Under the pieces are notes generated by a model. That model had not been told where the DNA came from. It made no database searches and saw only the letters and a program-made list of their open reading frames with translations. The position numbers were made by a program, and so were the translations under genes. From positions 5,149,501-5,213,500 of the forward strand of contig CP019636.1 of NCBI GenBank assembly GCA_002163975.1: DNA of 64,000 nucleotides, in the 5' to 3' direction. Each line of letters begins with the position of its first letter. Position 1 is the stretch's first letter. The stretch is from Nostocales cyanobacterium HT-58-2. Its GTDB lineage: Bacteria > Cyanobacteriota > Cyanobacteriia > Cyanobacteriales > Nostocaceae. Of the stretch, positions 1 through 9,083 are shown piece after piece.

Positions 1-1638
1 GGATGCCCACAGAACATTATCAATGACATTACCAAAGAGACGTGCTTTCAACCCAGTCCGTTTTCCCCAACCCATGACAATCAAACTAGCCTTTTGTTCT
101 CGAGAAGCCCTGCTAATACCTTGGGCAAAAGCATCATCAATTCTGAGCAAAGGTTGTGCTTCTACACCCAATACATTACTCAGCCCTGTTGCTTTTGCCA
201 GTAACCGCTGACTTCTTTGCACAGAAGCATCTAATTGGGGTGCATCCATGTGAGCAAAAGCAGTTGCGATCGCTAGAGGTATAATCCTGCCATTAGATTG
301 TCGTGCCAAGAGCGCCGCCATCTCAATTAAGTGCTGCTGTGTTTGCGGATTATAGACAGGTACTACTATAGTGTATGGATTGTCTCTTTCCTCTTGCTTG
401 TGATGAGTTGGGTTTGCTCGTTGCTCCTTAGCTGTTGAGGAAGTTAAACCGACGGCTACTCGGCTAGTGATAAGTGGTCCTAAAGTTGAAGTTAGGAGCA
501 TGAAGACAATAACGCTGTTCAATAACTTGAAATCAATCAGACCAGTTCGATAACCCACTAACATGACTGCTAACGTTGTACCAACTTGGGGTACAGACAG
601 CGACCACATTGTTAGCGTTTCTTGCCAGTTGTAGCGATAGATCTGTTTTGCAAGAATTGCAGCGATAAATTTACTACCTATTAAACCAATGACAATGAAG
701 AGCGTCAGCTGTAAGGTACCAATACTTTGTAAAAAGGCAGGCAAATTAATCAGTAAGCCAAGGTTAACAAAGAAGATAGGAATAAATAACACACTGCCAA
801 TAAACACTACCTTTTCTTTAACTGGACCTTCTCCTACAGCTTCATTAACAGCTAAACCTGCTAAAAAGGCTCCAAAAATTTTTTCGACTCCAATCAATTG
901 TGCTCCCACAGCAGCAAGAAAAACGGAGAGAATCACAAACAAAAACTGATTACCTTCATCATCACCAGAGCGCCGAAAAAATTCTTTACCGACCCAATCA
1001 AAACCAACCAAAATGACTACTGAGTAAATAGTTATCAAAGTCAGAAAGGTGATGAGCCGCCAAAAACTGAATTGCCCAGAACTCATTGCTACGCAGACGG
1101 CTAACACGAGAAGCGCACAAATATCAGTAACAAGAGTTGCTCCAATGGTGACAGTTACGGCTTCGTTATTCACCACTCCCAAACGATTAATAATTGGATA
1201 TGCCAAAAGGCTATGGGATGCGAACAATGAGCCGATTAATATTGCTAAATTCCAGTCAAAGCCAAAAATGCGTCCTACAAACGTTCCCACAACTAGGGAA
1301 ACCAAAAAGCTTAAGCTACCAAATCCCAACGACTGATTTTTCGTGCGACGAAACTGTTGTGTGTCTATCTCTAACCCTGCTACAAACATTAAGTAAACTA
1401 ACCCAATGTCTGATAGTAAAGTCATCATCATTGATTTTGTTTGCAATAAATTCCAGCCGTGAGGACCAAGAACTACCCCCGCTGCTAGCAAACCCACTAA
1501 TCCAGGTAATCGCAACCGCTCAAACAGGATAGGCACGACTAAAATGACAACCAGTAAAATAGCAAAGGGAACGATTGGTTCCTTGCCGAGAACTTGGGAA
1601 GTTGGTTCTAGCGCAAGAACTTGACAGATGAGTTCCAT
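1..1638 (-). CDS. CPA2-type cation:proton antiporter with C-terminal USP-like domain (partial)
   Basis: The minus-strand frame opens at the ATG at 1638 and stays open to the window edge (546 codons), so the C-terminus is missing. The N-terminal ~400 residues are a string of hydrophobic helices with the conserved start of the Na+/H+ exchanger (Kef/NapA) fold: LRLPGLVGLLAAGVVLGP, then GLVYLMFVAGLEID. The part nearest the window edge is hydrophilic and contains a GWGKRTGLKARLFG stretch, like the nucleotide-binding loop of universal stress proteins, a fusion common in cyanobacteria. Predicted role: membrane exchange of Na+ or K+ for protons. Substrate cannot be read from sequence. Confidence 0.85.
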   Translation of the reverse strand, partial: MELICQVLALEPTSQVLGKEPIVPFAILLVVILVVPILFERLRLPGLVGLLAAGVVLGPHGWNLLQTKSMMMTLLSDIGLVYLMFVAGLEIDTQQFRRTKNQSLGFGSLSFLVSLVVGTFVGRIFGFDWNLAILIGSLFASHSLLAYPIINRLGVVNNEAVTVTIGATLVTDICALLVLAVCVAMSSGQFSFWRLITFLTLITIYSVVILVGFDWVGKEFFRRSGDDEGNQFLFVILSVFLAAVGAQLIGVEKIFGAFLAGLAVNEAVGEGPVKEKVVFIGSVLFIPIFFVNLGLLINLPAFLQSIGTLQLTLFIVIGLIGSKFIAAILAKQIYRYNWQETLTMWSLSVPQVGTTLAVMLVGYRTGLIDFKLLNSVIVFMLLTSTLGPLITSRVAVGLTSSTAKEQRANPTHHKQEERDNPYTIVVPVYNPQTQQHLIEMAALLARQSNGRIIPLAIATAFAHMDAPQLDASVQRSQRLLAKATGLSNVLGVEAQPLLRIDDAFAQGISRASREQKASLIVMGWGKRTGLKARLFGNVIDNVLWAS

Positions 1639-1790
1639 AGGTGGTAGGACGCAGAAATTGCAAGCAATAGTGAGGCTTTGATTACCTTAAGCGTAATTGC
1701 TGAATATATTCAATTGCGAAAATCACCCCAATGACAAAAAAACAAAAATTTTACCTAGACTACCTAAACGATGATCCAAGAACTAACTAC

Positions 1791-2453
1791 CTATGGGTGT
1801 ATTTGGCTCAAAATGAACCTCAAGCGATCGTAGTCGTCTTTGAGCAATACGCTTAGGGTACGTCCGGCTTTGATCAGCCATTGTCGGTCAGCTTTGCGTA
1901 ACTGATACACCTCTCGAATGGCAGCTGCAGTTAAAGATTCCACAGGAGCACCGTTTACAGAAAGCAGTGTTCGCAGAAAATCTAGTTGTTCGGTAAACTT
2001 AATGATTGCTTCGCTTTCACATCGCAAAACCGCTTGATGAACTTGTGGTGGACGAGGAGGCAGATACTGATACACCCGAGCATTTGAAAAATTGCGATCT
2101 GCTGGCTGCTCAAATCCCACAATTGCAGCACGAAATTCTGTTTTTAGCATAGCAAATATCTGGGGTTGTTCCTCTCTCAAGTCTTGCAAAGACAACCCCA
2201 AAGCCACTGCCCGATGTACGGAATCTACGGGCATAGTAGTTGCATAATACACCACAGCATAAACTTGATTGCCCGATTCTTCATCGACGGAACGTACCCA
2301 ACTTCCAAAGGGAGGCATTGAGGGAAAGCTTAAATCATCAGGTTCCAAACACTGAGCTAAAAATTCACAAGTTGAAGTCTCAATAACCTCAGCAATATGA
2401 TTCGGGTGGCGATCGCTTCTATCAAATTGTGGCAGAGGAAGGCGCATAGGCAA
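1791..2453 (-). CDS. HAS-barrel-like conserved cyanobacterial protein
   Basis: A 220-residue soluble protein without signal peptide or membrane segment. The middle, with MPPFGSWVRSVDEESGNQVY and then VYYATTMPVDSVHRAVALG, resembles the HAS-barrel domain found at the N-terminus of HerA-type ATPases and as a stand-alone cyanobacterial protein. The ATPase itself is absent here. The C-terminal third is helical and charged (REVYQLRKADRQWLIKAGR). Function unknown. It sits alone between the antiporter gene and ndhS. Family name from memory; fold assignment moderate. Confidence 0.6.
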   Translation of the reverse strand: MPMRLPLPQFDRSDRHPNHIAEVIETSTCEFLAQCLEPDDLSFPSMPPFGSWVRSVDEESGNQVYAVVYYATTMPVDSVHRAVALGLSLQDLREEQPQIFAMLKTEFRAAIVGFEQPADRNFSNARVYQYLPPRPPQVHQAVLRCESEAIIKFTEQLDFLRTLLSVNGAPVESLTAAAIREVYQLRKADRQWLIKAGRTLSVLLKDDYDRLRFILSQIHP

Positions 2454-2779
2454 TTCAAAATTCGTCTTGGAAATGTTTGCTGCGAGTGAGGGAAACCAAC
2501 GCTCTTACGGGTGAATTGTACGGAAACGCTGCTTTGAGCGCCAGTTCCCAGGGTGCGGGAAACCTGCCTGCAGGACTGGACTCACCAGCTTCCATAAGAG
2601 CGGGCTAAGCCTCCATTTGCACTGGCTCAACATTCCGCAAAATTGACGCATTTAAAAGAAAATAACCCAGTGCTGCTGAGCATCCTTCCTGCCTCCTAAC
2701 GGTAAGCAAATTATAAGCTATGACAGATTGGTTGAAAAATATCAGGATAAAGTCACAAAAGTGACACACTTCATCCTTT
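2454..2779. repeat. Intergenic repeat with long inverted arms
   Basis: No gene seen in these 326 bases. An 8-bp inverted pair, CGCTCTTA at 2500-2507 and TAAGAGCG at 2595-2602, encloses a GC-richer block unlike the AT-rich surroundings. It looks like one of the dispersed palindromic repeats common in Nostocales intergenic DNA. The remainder, next to ndhS, is AT-rich and probably holds the 3' region or promoter sequences. Confidence 0.4.
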
Positions 2780-2983
2780 TTATTTAGCTTTTTTCCGTCC
2801 TGCAGTGGTTTCTACAAGTTCCAATTCGGACAGGCGAAAGCTAACGAGTTTATCCCAGTTACCACCTTCAAACAGTACAGCGGCTTTACCATCACTCACC
2901 CGTTGCACTATTCCTTCATAACGATAGTAGTAAACATCTAAGGGATTCTTGACGCGAACAGTGGCTCCAGGTAATATCATCAT
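2780..2983 (-). CDS. ndhS: NAD(P)H-quinone oxidoreductase subunit S (NDH-1 complex)
   Basis: A 67-residue protein forming an SH3-like barrel: ILPGATVRVKNP, YYYRYEGIVQRVSDGKAAV and FEGGNWDKLVSFRLSELE. This matches cyanobacterial NdhS (CRR31-like), the small peripheral subunit that forms part of the ferredoxin-binding site of thylakoid NDH-1 in cyclic electron flow and respiration. Two consecutive ATG codons open the frame; the second gives the usual MILPG start. The lysine-rich tail GRKKAK is typical of short NdhS versions. A monocistronic location is normal for this gene. Confidence 0.85.
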   Translation of the reverse strand: MMILPGATVRVKNPLDVYYYRYEGIVQRVSDGKAAVLFEGGNWDKLVSFRLSELELVETTAGRKKAK

Positions 2984-3083
2984 CGTCCTTGTCCTTGCTG
3001 ATTTCCTATTAATAGCTTAATCTTTCTCAAGCTACCTTTGTATTAGTAGTATTGACTATTGCCATTTACTAAATCATTACCAG

Positions 3084-4394
3084 CTAATACTTCTGTCGTT
3101 GCCGAAAATTTGCCACTGATTCTACCAGTCCCAAGGCGATGAAGTTTGTTAGCATCGCAGAACGACCATAACTCATCCAAGGTAAGGGTATTCCCGCCAC
3201 AGGTGCTAAACCAACAGTCATGCCGATATTAACAATCATCTGAAACACAATCATAGACAAAACGCCCACAGCTAGCAGAGAGCCAAAGTTATCTTTGGCA
3301 GTTTGGGCAATATGTAACAAGCGCTGACAAATTAAGCAGAAAATAAACAGGACAACCAAACAGCCAATAAAACCAAATTCTTCACCCACTGCTGAGAAGA
3401 TGAAATCTGTATGCTGTTCAGGGACGAAATTTAATTGGGTCATAGGACCTTTAAAAAGACCCCATCCCCACCATTCACCAGCACCAATGGCAATGCGTGA
3501 CTGAATGAGGTGATATCCAGCGCCCAAGGGATCATGTTCGGGATTAACAAATACGGTTAGGCGGTCTTTTTGATAGTCTTTTAAAATATGTTTCCACGCG
3601 AATACACCTAATTCACCGCCCAGAAGGTTAAGGCACAGAGCACTGATACCACTGATGGCATATTTACGCCATGGCAAAGTTAAAAAGCCAAGTAAACCCA
3701 TAGTGGCTGACCAAACCAATCCTAACGGCGTCAGGGCTATCTGACTGAACAAAACGACTGGAGCTTCCGATGGCCAAGGTGTGCTGAACAGGATTGCAGC
3801 AATAACTGGAGAAATAAATAGTATCAACCAACCTGGGTTAGCATTAGCCCAGAACAACATCCCCAATACAATTGAACCAAACACTAGTGATGTTGCTAAA
3901 TCTGGTTGTAAGAAGACTAGTCCCCAAGGGACAGCAGTGATTGCCAAAGCTCTGAAAACACTATCAAGAGTAGAAGCGGTACGTTTGTGTAACAGTACCG
4001 CTAGAGTAATGATTAAGCCTATTTTGGCAAATTCCGAAGGTTGTACATTGAAGCCAGCAATGTTGATCCACCGTTGTGCGCCTTTGGCGCTCTGACCGGC
4101 TACCATCACTGCGAGCAAGCTTATATTTGTGATTGTGTATGTCACCCAGTGCCACTGAATCAGGTTTTCGTAACGGCATCTGGCAATAAATAGGGCAATA
4201 GCAAAACCAATACCACCTACTAGCCAATGCCACCACCAGTCAGTCAGCCCCTGATTCAGTTCGGTGCTGCGGATCATTATGCCGCCAAAGATAGTAAGAA
4301 GTATTGGCAAACTAAATAATAACCAATCGACTTGCTGCCAAGGTTTTAACCAAGACTTCCAACGAATTCTAGGAAACGAACGTTTTAACAACAT
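3084..4394 (-). CDS. rodA: Rod shape-determining protein RodA (SEDS glycosyltransferase)
   Basis: A 436-residue polytopic membrane protein of the FtsW/RodA/SpoVE family. The N-terminus is basic (KSWLKPWQQVDW), then about ten hydrophobic segments. Family hallmarks: GAQRWINIAGFNVQPSEFAK (lipid II-site region), QPDLATSLVFG, the large extracytoplasmic loop with KDYQKDRLTVFVNPEHDPLGAGYH, FVPEQHTDFIFSAVGEEFGF and, near the C-terminus, VAGIPLPWMSYGRS. It polymerises peptidoglycan during lateral wall growth with a class B PBP. It lies downstream of mrp on the same strand (about 100 bp gap), an order I recall as frequent in cyanobacteria. RodA rather than FtsW is favoured by that context. Confidence 0.9.
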   Translation of the reverse strand: MLLKRSFPRIRWKSWLKPWQQVDWLLFSLPILLTIFGGIMIRSTELNQGLTDWWWHWLVGGIGFAIALFIARCRYENLIQWHWVTYTITNISLLAVMVAGQSAKGAQRWINIAGFNVQPSEFAKIGLIITLAVLLHKRTASTLDSVFRALAITAVPWGLVFLQPDLATSLVFGSIVLGMLFWANANPGWLILFISPVIAAILFSTPWPSEAPVVLFSQIALTPLGLVWSATMGLLGFLTLPWRKYAISGISALCLNLLGGELGVFAWKHILKDYQKDRLTVFVNPEHDPLGAGYHLIQSRIAIGAGEWWGWGLFKGPMTQLNFVPEQHTDFIFSAVGEEFGFIGCLVVLFIFCLICQRLLHIAQTAKDNFGSLLAVGVLSMIVFQMIVNIGMTVGLAPVAGIPLPWMSYGRSAMLTNFIALGLVESVANFRQRQKY

Positions 4395-4494
4395 CGTATG
4401 CTTATAAACTTTAACTTTTAGATTTTAAATTTAGGAATAACTCAAAATCTGTATTCCAGGCTTAGCAACAACGACCAGACAAAAATGCAAATTT

Positions 4495-5565
4495 TTATGT
4501 CAGGGCTGCAATTGAGACTTTGCCAGCAATAGTCAAGGCGATCGCCTTTAGCGCTTTCGCACTCGCTGAATCTGGTTCTGCAACCACTATGGGGATACCA
4601 CTATCACCACCAATTCTAGTGGAAATTTCTAGTGGCACGCACCCCAGCAACGGCACTCCTAACTCAGCCGCAGTTTTGGAACCACCGCCAGAACCAAAAA
4701 TGTCATACTGCTTCTCTGGCATATCTGGTGGAATAAAGTAGCTCATATTTTCGACTATGCCCAAGACAGGCACGTTCATCTGCTGGAACATCCGTAAGCC
4801 TTTGCGCGAATCCAACAGCGCCACATTTTGAGGTGTAGTCACAATCACGGCTCCCGCCATTGGCACTGCTTGCGTTAACGTAAGCTGAGCATCGCCTGTT
4901 CCTGGTGGCATATCCACAATCAGATAGTCTAGTTGACCCCATTGCACTTGATAGAGAAACTGGCGAATTACTCCATTCAGCATTGGTCCACGCCAAATCA
5001 CTGGTTGATCTCGATCAATTAAAAAGCCCATTGAGACTAATTTGACACCGTGATTAAAAGCAGGTTCCAAAACTTCGCCTTTTTCTGTTGAGCGCACTAT
5101 CATCTGAGCATCACCCAGCCCTAACATGGTGGGATCATTAGGACCATAGATGTCAGCATCCATCAAACCAACCTTTGCTCCTGTTTGAGCCAAAGCAACT
5201 GCGACATTAACAGCCACCGTGCTTTTACCAACACCACCTTTGCCACTGGAAACCGCAATGATATTTTTAACGCCAGGAACGCCTGTGCGGTCAGGTAAAC
5301 TTTTTTGCTGGGGTGTTTCCGCTGTGACCTCTACAAAGACATCTGTCACCCCTGGAAGTTTTTTTACTGCTTTTTGGCAGTCTTCTACAATAAATTCCCG
5401 TAAAGGACAGGCGGGTGTCGTCAATACCAAGGTAAAGCTTACCTTCCCACCATCAATGGTGATATTGCGAATCATATTCATTTCTACCAGACTTTTGCGA
5501 AGTTCTGGATCTTGTACTGGTCGCAATACTTCTAGGACTGAACGAGTGTCGAGGACATCATACAT
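4495..5565 (-). CDS. mrp: Mrp/NBP35-type P-loop ATPase, Fe-S cluster carrier
   Basis: A 356-residue protein from the ATG at 5565; an upstream in-frame start at 5604 lacks family similarity. N-terminal ~85 residues: MIP18/DUF59 domain (VLRPVQDPELRKSLVEMNM) with a cysteine in TTPACPLREF. Then a ParA/MinD-like ATPase domain: deviant Walker A SSGKGGVGKST, DADIYGPNDPTMLG, VDMPPGTGDAQLT and NMSYF. Bacterial Mrp (ApbC) proteins carry or insert Fe-S clusters. The CxxC pair that many Mrp proteins have in the ATPase domain is not evident (the stretch reads NMSYFIPPD), so cluster binding may rely on other cysteines. It is followed by rodA. Confidence 0.88.
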   Translation of the reverse strand: MYDVLDTRSVLEVLRPVQDPELRKSLVEMNMIRNITIDGGKVSFTLVLTTPACPLREFIVEDCQKAVKKLPGVTDVFVEVTAETPQQKSLPDRTGVPGVKNIIAVSSGKGGVGKSTVAVNVAVALAQTGAKVGLMDADIYGPNDPTMLGLGDAQMIVRSTEKGEVLEPAFNHGVKLVSMGFLIDRDQPVIWRGPMLNGVIRQFLYQVQWGQLDYLIVDMPPGTGDAQLTLTQAVPMAGAVIVTTPQNVALLDSRKGLRMFQQMNVPVLGIVENMSYFIPPDMPEKQYDIFGSGGGSKTAAELGVPLLGCVPLEISTRIGGDSGIPIVVAEPDSASAKALKAIALTIAGKVSIAALT

Positions 5566-5654
5566 AGTATTTTTAGCCTTATTACCGTAATAATTTTTAA
5601 CCAAAAATCATTCTTATCTAATAGAATCTTAACTTTCTTAAGGAATAGTTTAGA

Positions 5655-5900
5655 AGAGCGCGCATAGGTGACGCTCCTGAAGTCGCTAACGCTTGTCCTA
5701 TCACCAGACGCACTCGCGTTCGCTAACGGCAGTGACGCTCCTACGTCGCTAACGCAACCGACGGAAAGCGGAGCCACTGCGTTAGACGGGTTCCCCGACT
5801 TGTTCAAAGCAGCGTCTCCGTAAGGAGAAGCAAGTGGCGTCCAGGAGTGCGACTGCCTTACCGCTACGAAGAGCGCCAGTCACCTCCTGCAGAGGAATTC
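5655..5900. repeat. GC-rich dispersed repeat block upstream of mrp
   Basis: About 250 bases with no gene. The 10-mer TGACGCTCCT occurs at 5669-5678 and 5733-5742, each followed shortly by GTCGCTAACGC, and several inverted CGTTAGCG-type arms are present. Related GGGTTCCCCG / ACGCACTGGC words recur at 16.9, 27.2 and 32.4 kb. This looks like accumulated palindromic repeat units rather than coding DNA. Confidence 0.5.
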
Positions 5901-5905
5901 AGGCA

Positions 5906-6430
5906 TTAAAAATCAAAACACCCATCTTTAAGGGATTTTCTCTTGCCTGACACAGCTTGCAATGTTGCGCCTTCGACTGCTTCAACTAAGGCTCGCGCTA
6001 CACGATCTGCGTAGGGACGGGACAAAGACCAAATTAAGGGCGATAACCAACCACGTAATGTTACAGAATAAGACAAACAAGTCCCACAAACTGTGGACTC
6101 TACTTTGTAAGTGATTCGTTCCTCTACGCCAGGGATCGCCAGCACTCTTACACTCAACAACTCCCTGGGATTAACACGTTCTACAAAAATGCGAATGGGA
6201 ATTGGTGACAAGCGGGTTACTGCTTGATAAATTAATCCCGGTTTAGGCATTAATCCATAAGGAACATTTGTGCTTTTTAACAGTGGGTGCCAAGAAACGT
6301 CTGCAATGTCAACCACTTTTTGCCAAAGTTCATCCACAGAAGCAGAACTAATCTCTCGATGCGTTCGCACCAAAGAAACGCAAAACCGACGCCGTTTGCG
6401 GTGGATGAATTTGGATAACCAATCTTGCAT
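5906..6430 (-). CDS. SRPBCC-fold lipid/polyketide-binding-like protein
   Basis: A 174-residue soluble protein with the helix-grip START/Bet v1-like layout: a strand-rich N-terminus (SLVRTHREISSASVDELWQ), VDIADVSWHPLLKSTNVP, alternating strands through VEERITYKVESTVCGT, and a long C-terminal helix (YADRVARALVEAVEGAT). SRPBCC proteins bind hydrophobic ligands or act as cyclases; nothing here points to one substrate. There is no signal peptide; the first 15 residues are very basic (KFIHRKRRRF). Neighbours are unrelated. Confidence 0.6.
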   Translation of the reverse strand: MQDWLSKFIHRKRRRFCVSLVRTHREISSASVDELWQKVVDIADVSWHPLLKSTNVPYGLMPKPGLIYQAVTRLSPIPIRIFVERVNPRELLSVRVLAIPGVEERITYKVESTVCGTCLSYSVTLRGWLSPLIWSLSRPYADRVARALVEAVEGATLQAVSGKRKSLKDGCFDF

Positions 6431-7087
6431 TTTCCTATTCCTCCTCGCTACACGCTTTTTGGTAACTTTGGCATGGTCAGCATCTGCGATTAGCCCTCGC
6501 TTTAAACTTTCTCAAAATTATCCTCAGCATAGCAAGTCGTCATGTGGCATATACGCCAACTTGATTGCTGAAGTATAATAACACCCGGTTCAAGGGGGAT
6601 ATAATCTAGGAGTCGATATGAGTTTGTTGTTGAACAGGTTAGTTAGATTTTTGGTGGTGTAAGTAAAAACCCTACAAAAGAAACAACAGAAATAACTTTT
6701 TCATTCTTCATGATACATATCGCTAAGCACGACTCCACTCATCTTTACCTCCCCCGTGTGAATGTGGTAACAAATTCTTCTTTAGACAGGAGTTGAAATT
6801 TCCCATCGTCAGAAAGTGCTTATAGATTTAGCCAGAGTTGAGTTTCAATCCTAGAACTTTACATAACCATAAACAACTTCAAAAAAATCAATAAACATAC
6901 AACCATACACACCTTTGAGGGAAAATAACTAACTGTGGTCATGCCTGTTATTCATATAAATGCTTGACTATGACAGAGAAAATCTCTTTGGGCAATTTTA
7001 GCCGACTTTATGGCGTCTGTTGCCCATAAATTTTCAGTGAAAAAATTTGCTGCTTTCACCAAAATTGTAATTTAGGTTCTTGAGTCT
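6431..7087. other. 657-base gap upstream of hemF
   Basis: No ORF with coding character. AT-rich, and probably holds the hemF promoter and leader plus the promoter of the leftward SRPBCC gene. A 14-codon reading frame at about 6618 is too short to support. No clear riboswitch or tRNA seen. Confidence 0.4.
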
Positions 7088-8137
7088 ATGGCGACCAACT
7101 CCCAAACCCCAACTTTACCGACACAATCTTCACAAACCCTACCAACTGACGCTAAAGCTAGAGTTGGTCAGTTCATGAAACAATTGCAAGACCAAATCTC
7201 TCATGGGTTGGCAGAACTAGATGGTGTGGGGAAATTTCAAGAAGATATGTGGGAGCGCCCCGAAGGAGGTGGAGGGCGATCGCGCGTTCTGCGTGAGGGT
7301 GCAATATTTGAGCAAGCTGGGGTAGGTTTTTCTGAAGTTTGGGGTTCCCATCTACCGCCTTCAATATTGGCACAACGCCCAGAGGCAGCAGGGCACGATT
7401 TTTATGCCACAGGCACCTCAATGGTGTTACATCCACGCAATCCTTATGTGCCTACTGTTCACCTCAATTATCGCTATTTTGAGGCAGGACCAGTGTGGTG
7501 GTTTGGTGGTGGTGCGGATTTAACCCCTTATTACCCCTTTGCCGAAGATGCCGTTCATTTCCATACAACTTTCAAGCACGCTTGTGATGCTCATCATCCA
7601 GAGTATTACCCAGTGTTTAAGCGTTGGTGTGATGAATATTTCTACTTAAAACATCGTGGGGAAACTCGGGGTATTGGTGGACTGTTTTTTGATTATCAAG
7701 ATGGTCAGGGTCAGTTGTATCGTGGTCCTCACAAAGATGGTCTAGCGGCGATCTACAGCAACCAAGTTGGGACACCACAACCACGCAGTTGGGAACAGTT
7801 ATTTGCTTTTGTACAAGAGTGTGGCAATGCCTTTTTACCAGCTTATGTACCCATTGTAGAAAGACGACACAAAACGGAATATGGCGATCGCCAACGGAAT
7901 TTTCAACTGTACCGCAGAGGAAGATACGTAGAATTCAACTTGGTGTATGACCGAGGCACCATTTTCGGACTCCAAACCAACGGACGCACCGAATCAATCC
8001 TAATGTCTTTACCACCTTTGGTACGCTGGGAATACGGTTATCAGCCTGAAGCCAATTCCCCCGAGGCTGAGTTGTATGAAACTTTCCTCAAGCCCCAAGA
8101 TTGGATAAATTGGATACCAAGTACTCCTAAATCTTGA
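7088..8137 (+). CDS. hemF: Oxygen-dependent coproporphyrinogen III oxidase
   Basis: A 349-residue protein that decarboxylates coproporphyrinogen III to protoporphyrinogen IX with O2, in the common haem/chlorophyll pathway. Family signatures in order: GRSRVLREGAIFEQAGVGFS (about residues 62-81), HLNYRYFEAGPVWWFGGGAD (about 125-144), HFHTTFKHACDAHHPEYYPV, RRGRYVEFNLVYDRGTIFGL and PPLVRWEYGY. Length fits cyanobacterial HemF. The first ~20 residues are poorly conserved and threonine-rich. The other window gene of the pathway, hemJ, is 34 kb away. A strong intrinsic terminator follows at 8181. Confidence 0.95.
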   Translation: MATNSQTPTLPTQSSQTLPTDAKARVGQFMKQLQDQISHGLAELDGVGKFQEDMWERPEGGGGRSRVLREGAIFEQAGVGFSEVWGSHLPPSILAQRPEAAGHDFYATGTSMVLHPRNPYVPTVHLNYRYFEAGPVWWFGGGADLTPYYPFAEDAVHFHTTFKHACDAHHPEYYPVFKRWCDEYFYLKHRGETRGIGGLFFDYQDGQGQLYRGPHKDGLAAIYSNQVGTPQPRSWEQLFAFVQECGNAFLPAYVPIVERRHKTEYGDRQRNFQLYRRGRYVEFNLVYDRGTIFGLQTNGRTESILMSLPPLVRWEYGYQPEANSPEAELYETFLKPQDWINWIPSTPKS

Positions 8138-8180
8138 GTCGTGAGTACTGAGTATAAAGTATCTATACATTTAGGTTGCT

Positions 8181-8220
8181 AAAAGCTGAGTACGAAGAAC
8201 TTGGTACTCAGCTTTTTTTA
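8181..8220 (+). terminator. Intrinsic terminator of hemF
   Basis: A perfect 13-bp stem, AAAAGCTGAGTAC at 8181-8193 with GTACTCAGCTTTT at 8204-8216, closes a 10-base loop and runs into a T tract (8213-8219). Placed 44 bases after the hemF stop codon. Confidence 0.85.
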
Positions 8221-8316
8221 GGGATGCCAATTGTACCAACCATACCAACTATTTTGGATTGGAACCTTATTCTGTGTAAACACCCGGAGGATAGTTTTCA
8301 TTTGAGAGCAGCTAAA

Positions 8317-8366
8317 GCTAACACTGAAGGAATCTCTGCTCGGATTTCTTTCCGTACAGTGTTAGC
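8317..8366. other. Stable hairpin between hemF and the STAS gene
   Basis: GCTAACACTG at 8317-8326 pairs perfectly with CAGTGTTAGC at 8357-8366 around a 30-base loop. No T tract follows, so it is not an obvious terminator. The rest of the 468-base gap (8138-8605) shows no convincing gene. This could be a repeat unit or part of an untranslated leader. Confidence 0.4.
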
Positions 8367-8623
8367 TCCTCAGCACTTCTTTTGTGAGTTAAACTACTAA
8401 AAAGAAGCACTTAGCAGTAAATATGACAAATTTTACTGTAGCTTTTTCATCTTAGGCTACAGTGTTCTACCGCTTTGTGGCAGGTTAAAGTTCCTTACTA
8501 AATCTGGAGCCATTCCAGAGGAAAAAAGTTAGAAAAACTTGAAAAACAAGGATTATAGCTTTCGCTAAATGAAAGCAAAGTTAAACCACAGTTCATCTTA
8601 GAAAAGTGTCAAGGGAAGGTTCC

Positions 8624-8992
8624 GTGATACATATAAATGAAAAAACTTATACAACTCAAGACGGTAAGACTGTTATCGTTTTAACACCGACGAGTCGGTT
8701 AGATATTACGACTGCTTGGCAATTTCGCCTCAAGTTGCAGGAGTGCATTTCCAAACTTAGTCGTCATGTGGTGGTGAATCTTGGTCAAGTCAATTTTATA
8801 GATAGTTCTGGTTTGACATCCTTAGTAGCTGGGATGCGTGATGCAGATAAAGTGAAGGGCAGTTTTCGGATTTGTAATGTGCATCCAGAAGCAAAACTGG
8901 TGTTTGAAGTTACCATGATGGATACAGTTTTTGAAATCTTTGAAACTGAAGAGGAGGCTTTAGAAGGTGGACCTCGTAGTATTGCTAGTTAG
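8624..8992 (+). CDS. STAS-domain anti-sigma factor antagonist
   Basis: About 122 residues, one STAS domain. The phosphorylatable-serine loop NFIDSSGLTSLVAGMR is intact, preceded by SRLDITTAWQFRLKLQE and followed by GSFRICNVHPEAKLVFEVT. SpoIIAA-like proteins bind an anti-sigma factor or partner kinase and are switched by phosphorylation of that serine. The GTG at 8624 is preferred because AAGGGAAGG lies just upstream (8611-8619); a GTG at 8606 would add six residues. No anti-sigma or PP2C gene lies nearby, so the partner is unknown. Confidence 0.85.
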   Translation: MIHINEKTYTTQDGKTVIVLTPTSRLDITTAWQFRLKLQECISKLSRHVVVNLGQVNFIDSSGLTSLVAGMRDADKVKGSFRICNVHPEAKLVFEVTMMDTVFEIFETEEEALEGGPRSIAS

Positions 8993-9083
8993 AAAGAGTA
9001 CTGAGTCAGCATCCTCTCAACTTTTCTCTTAAACCAGGGTGGCATATCAGCAACATAAAAAATCTTCACTGAGGACTCATAGC

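Noticed and set aside
8176..8400. 74-residue ORF after hemF
   Set aside because: Starts within the hemF terminator and spans a hairpin; no homology features.
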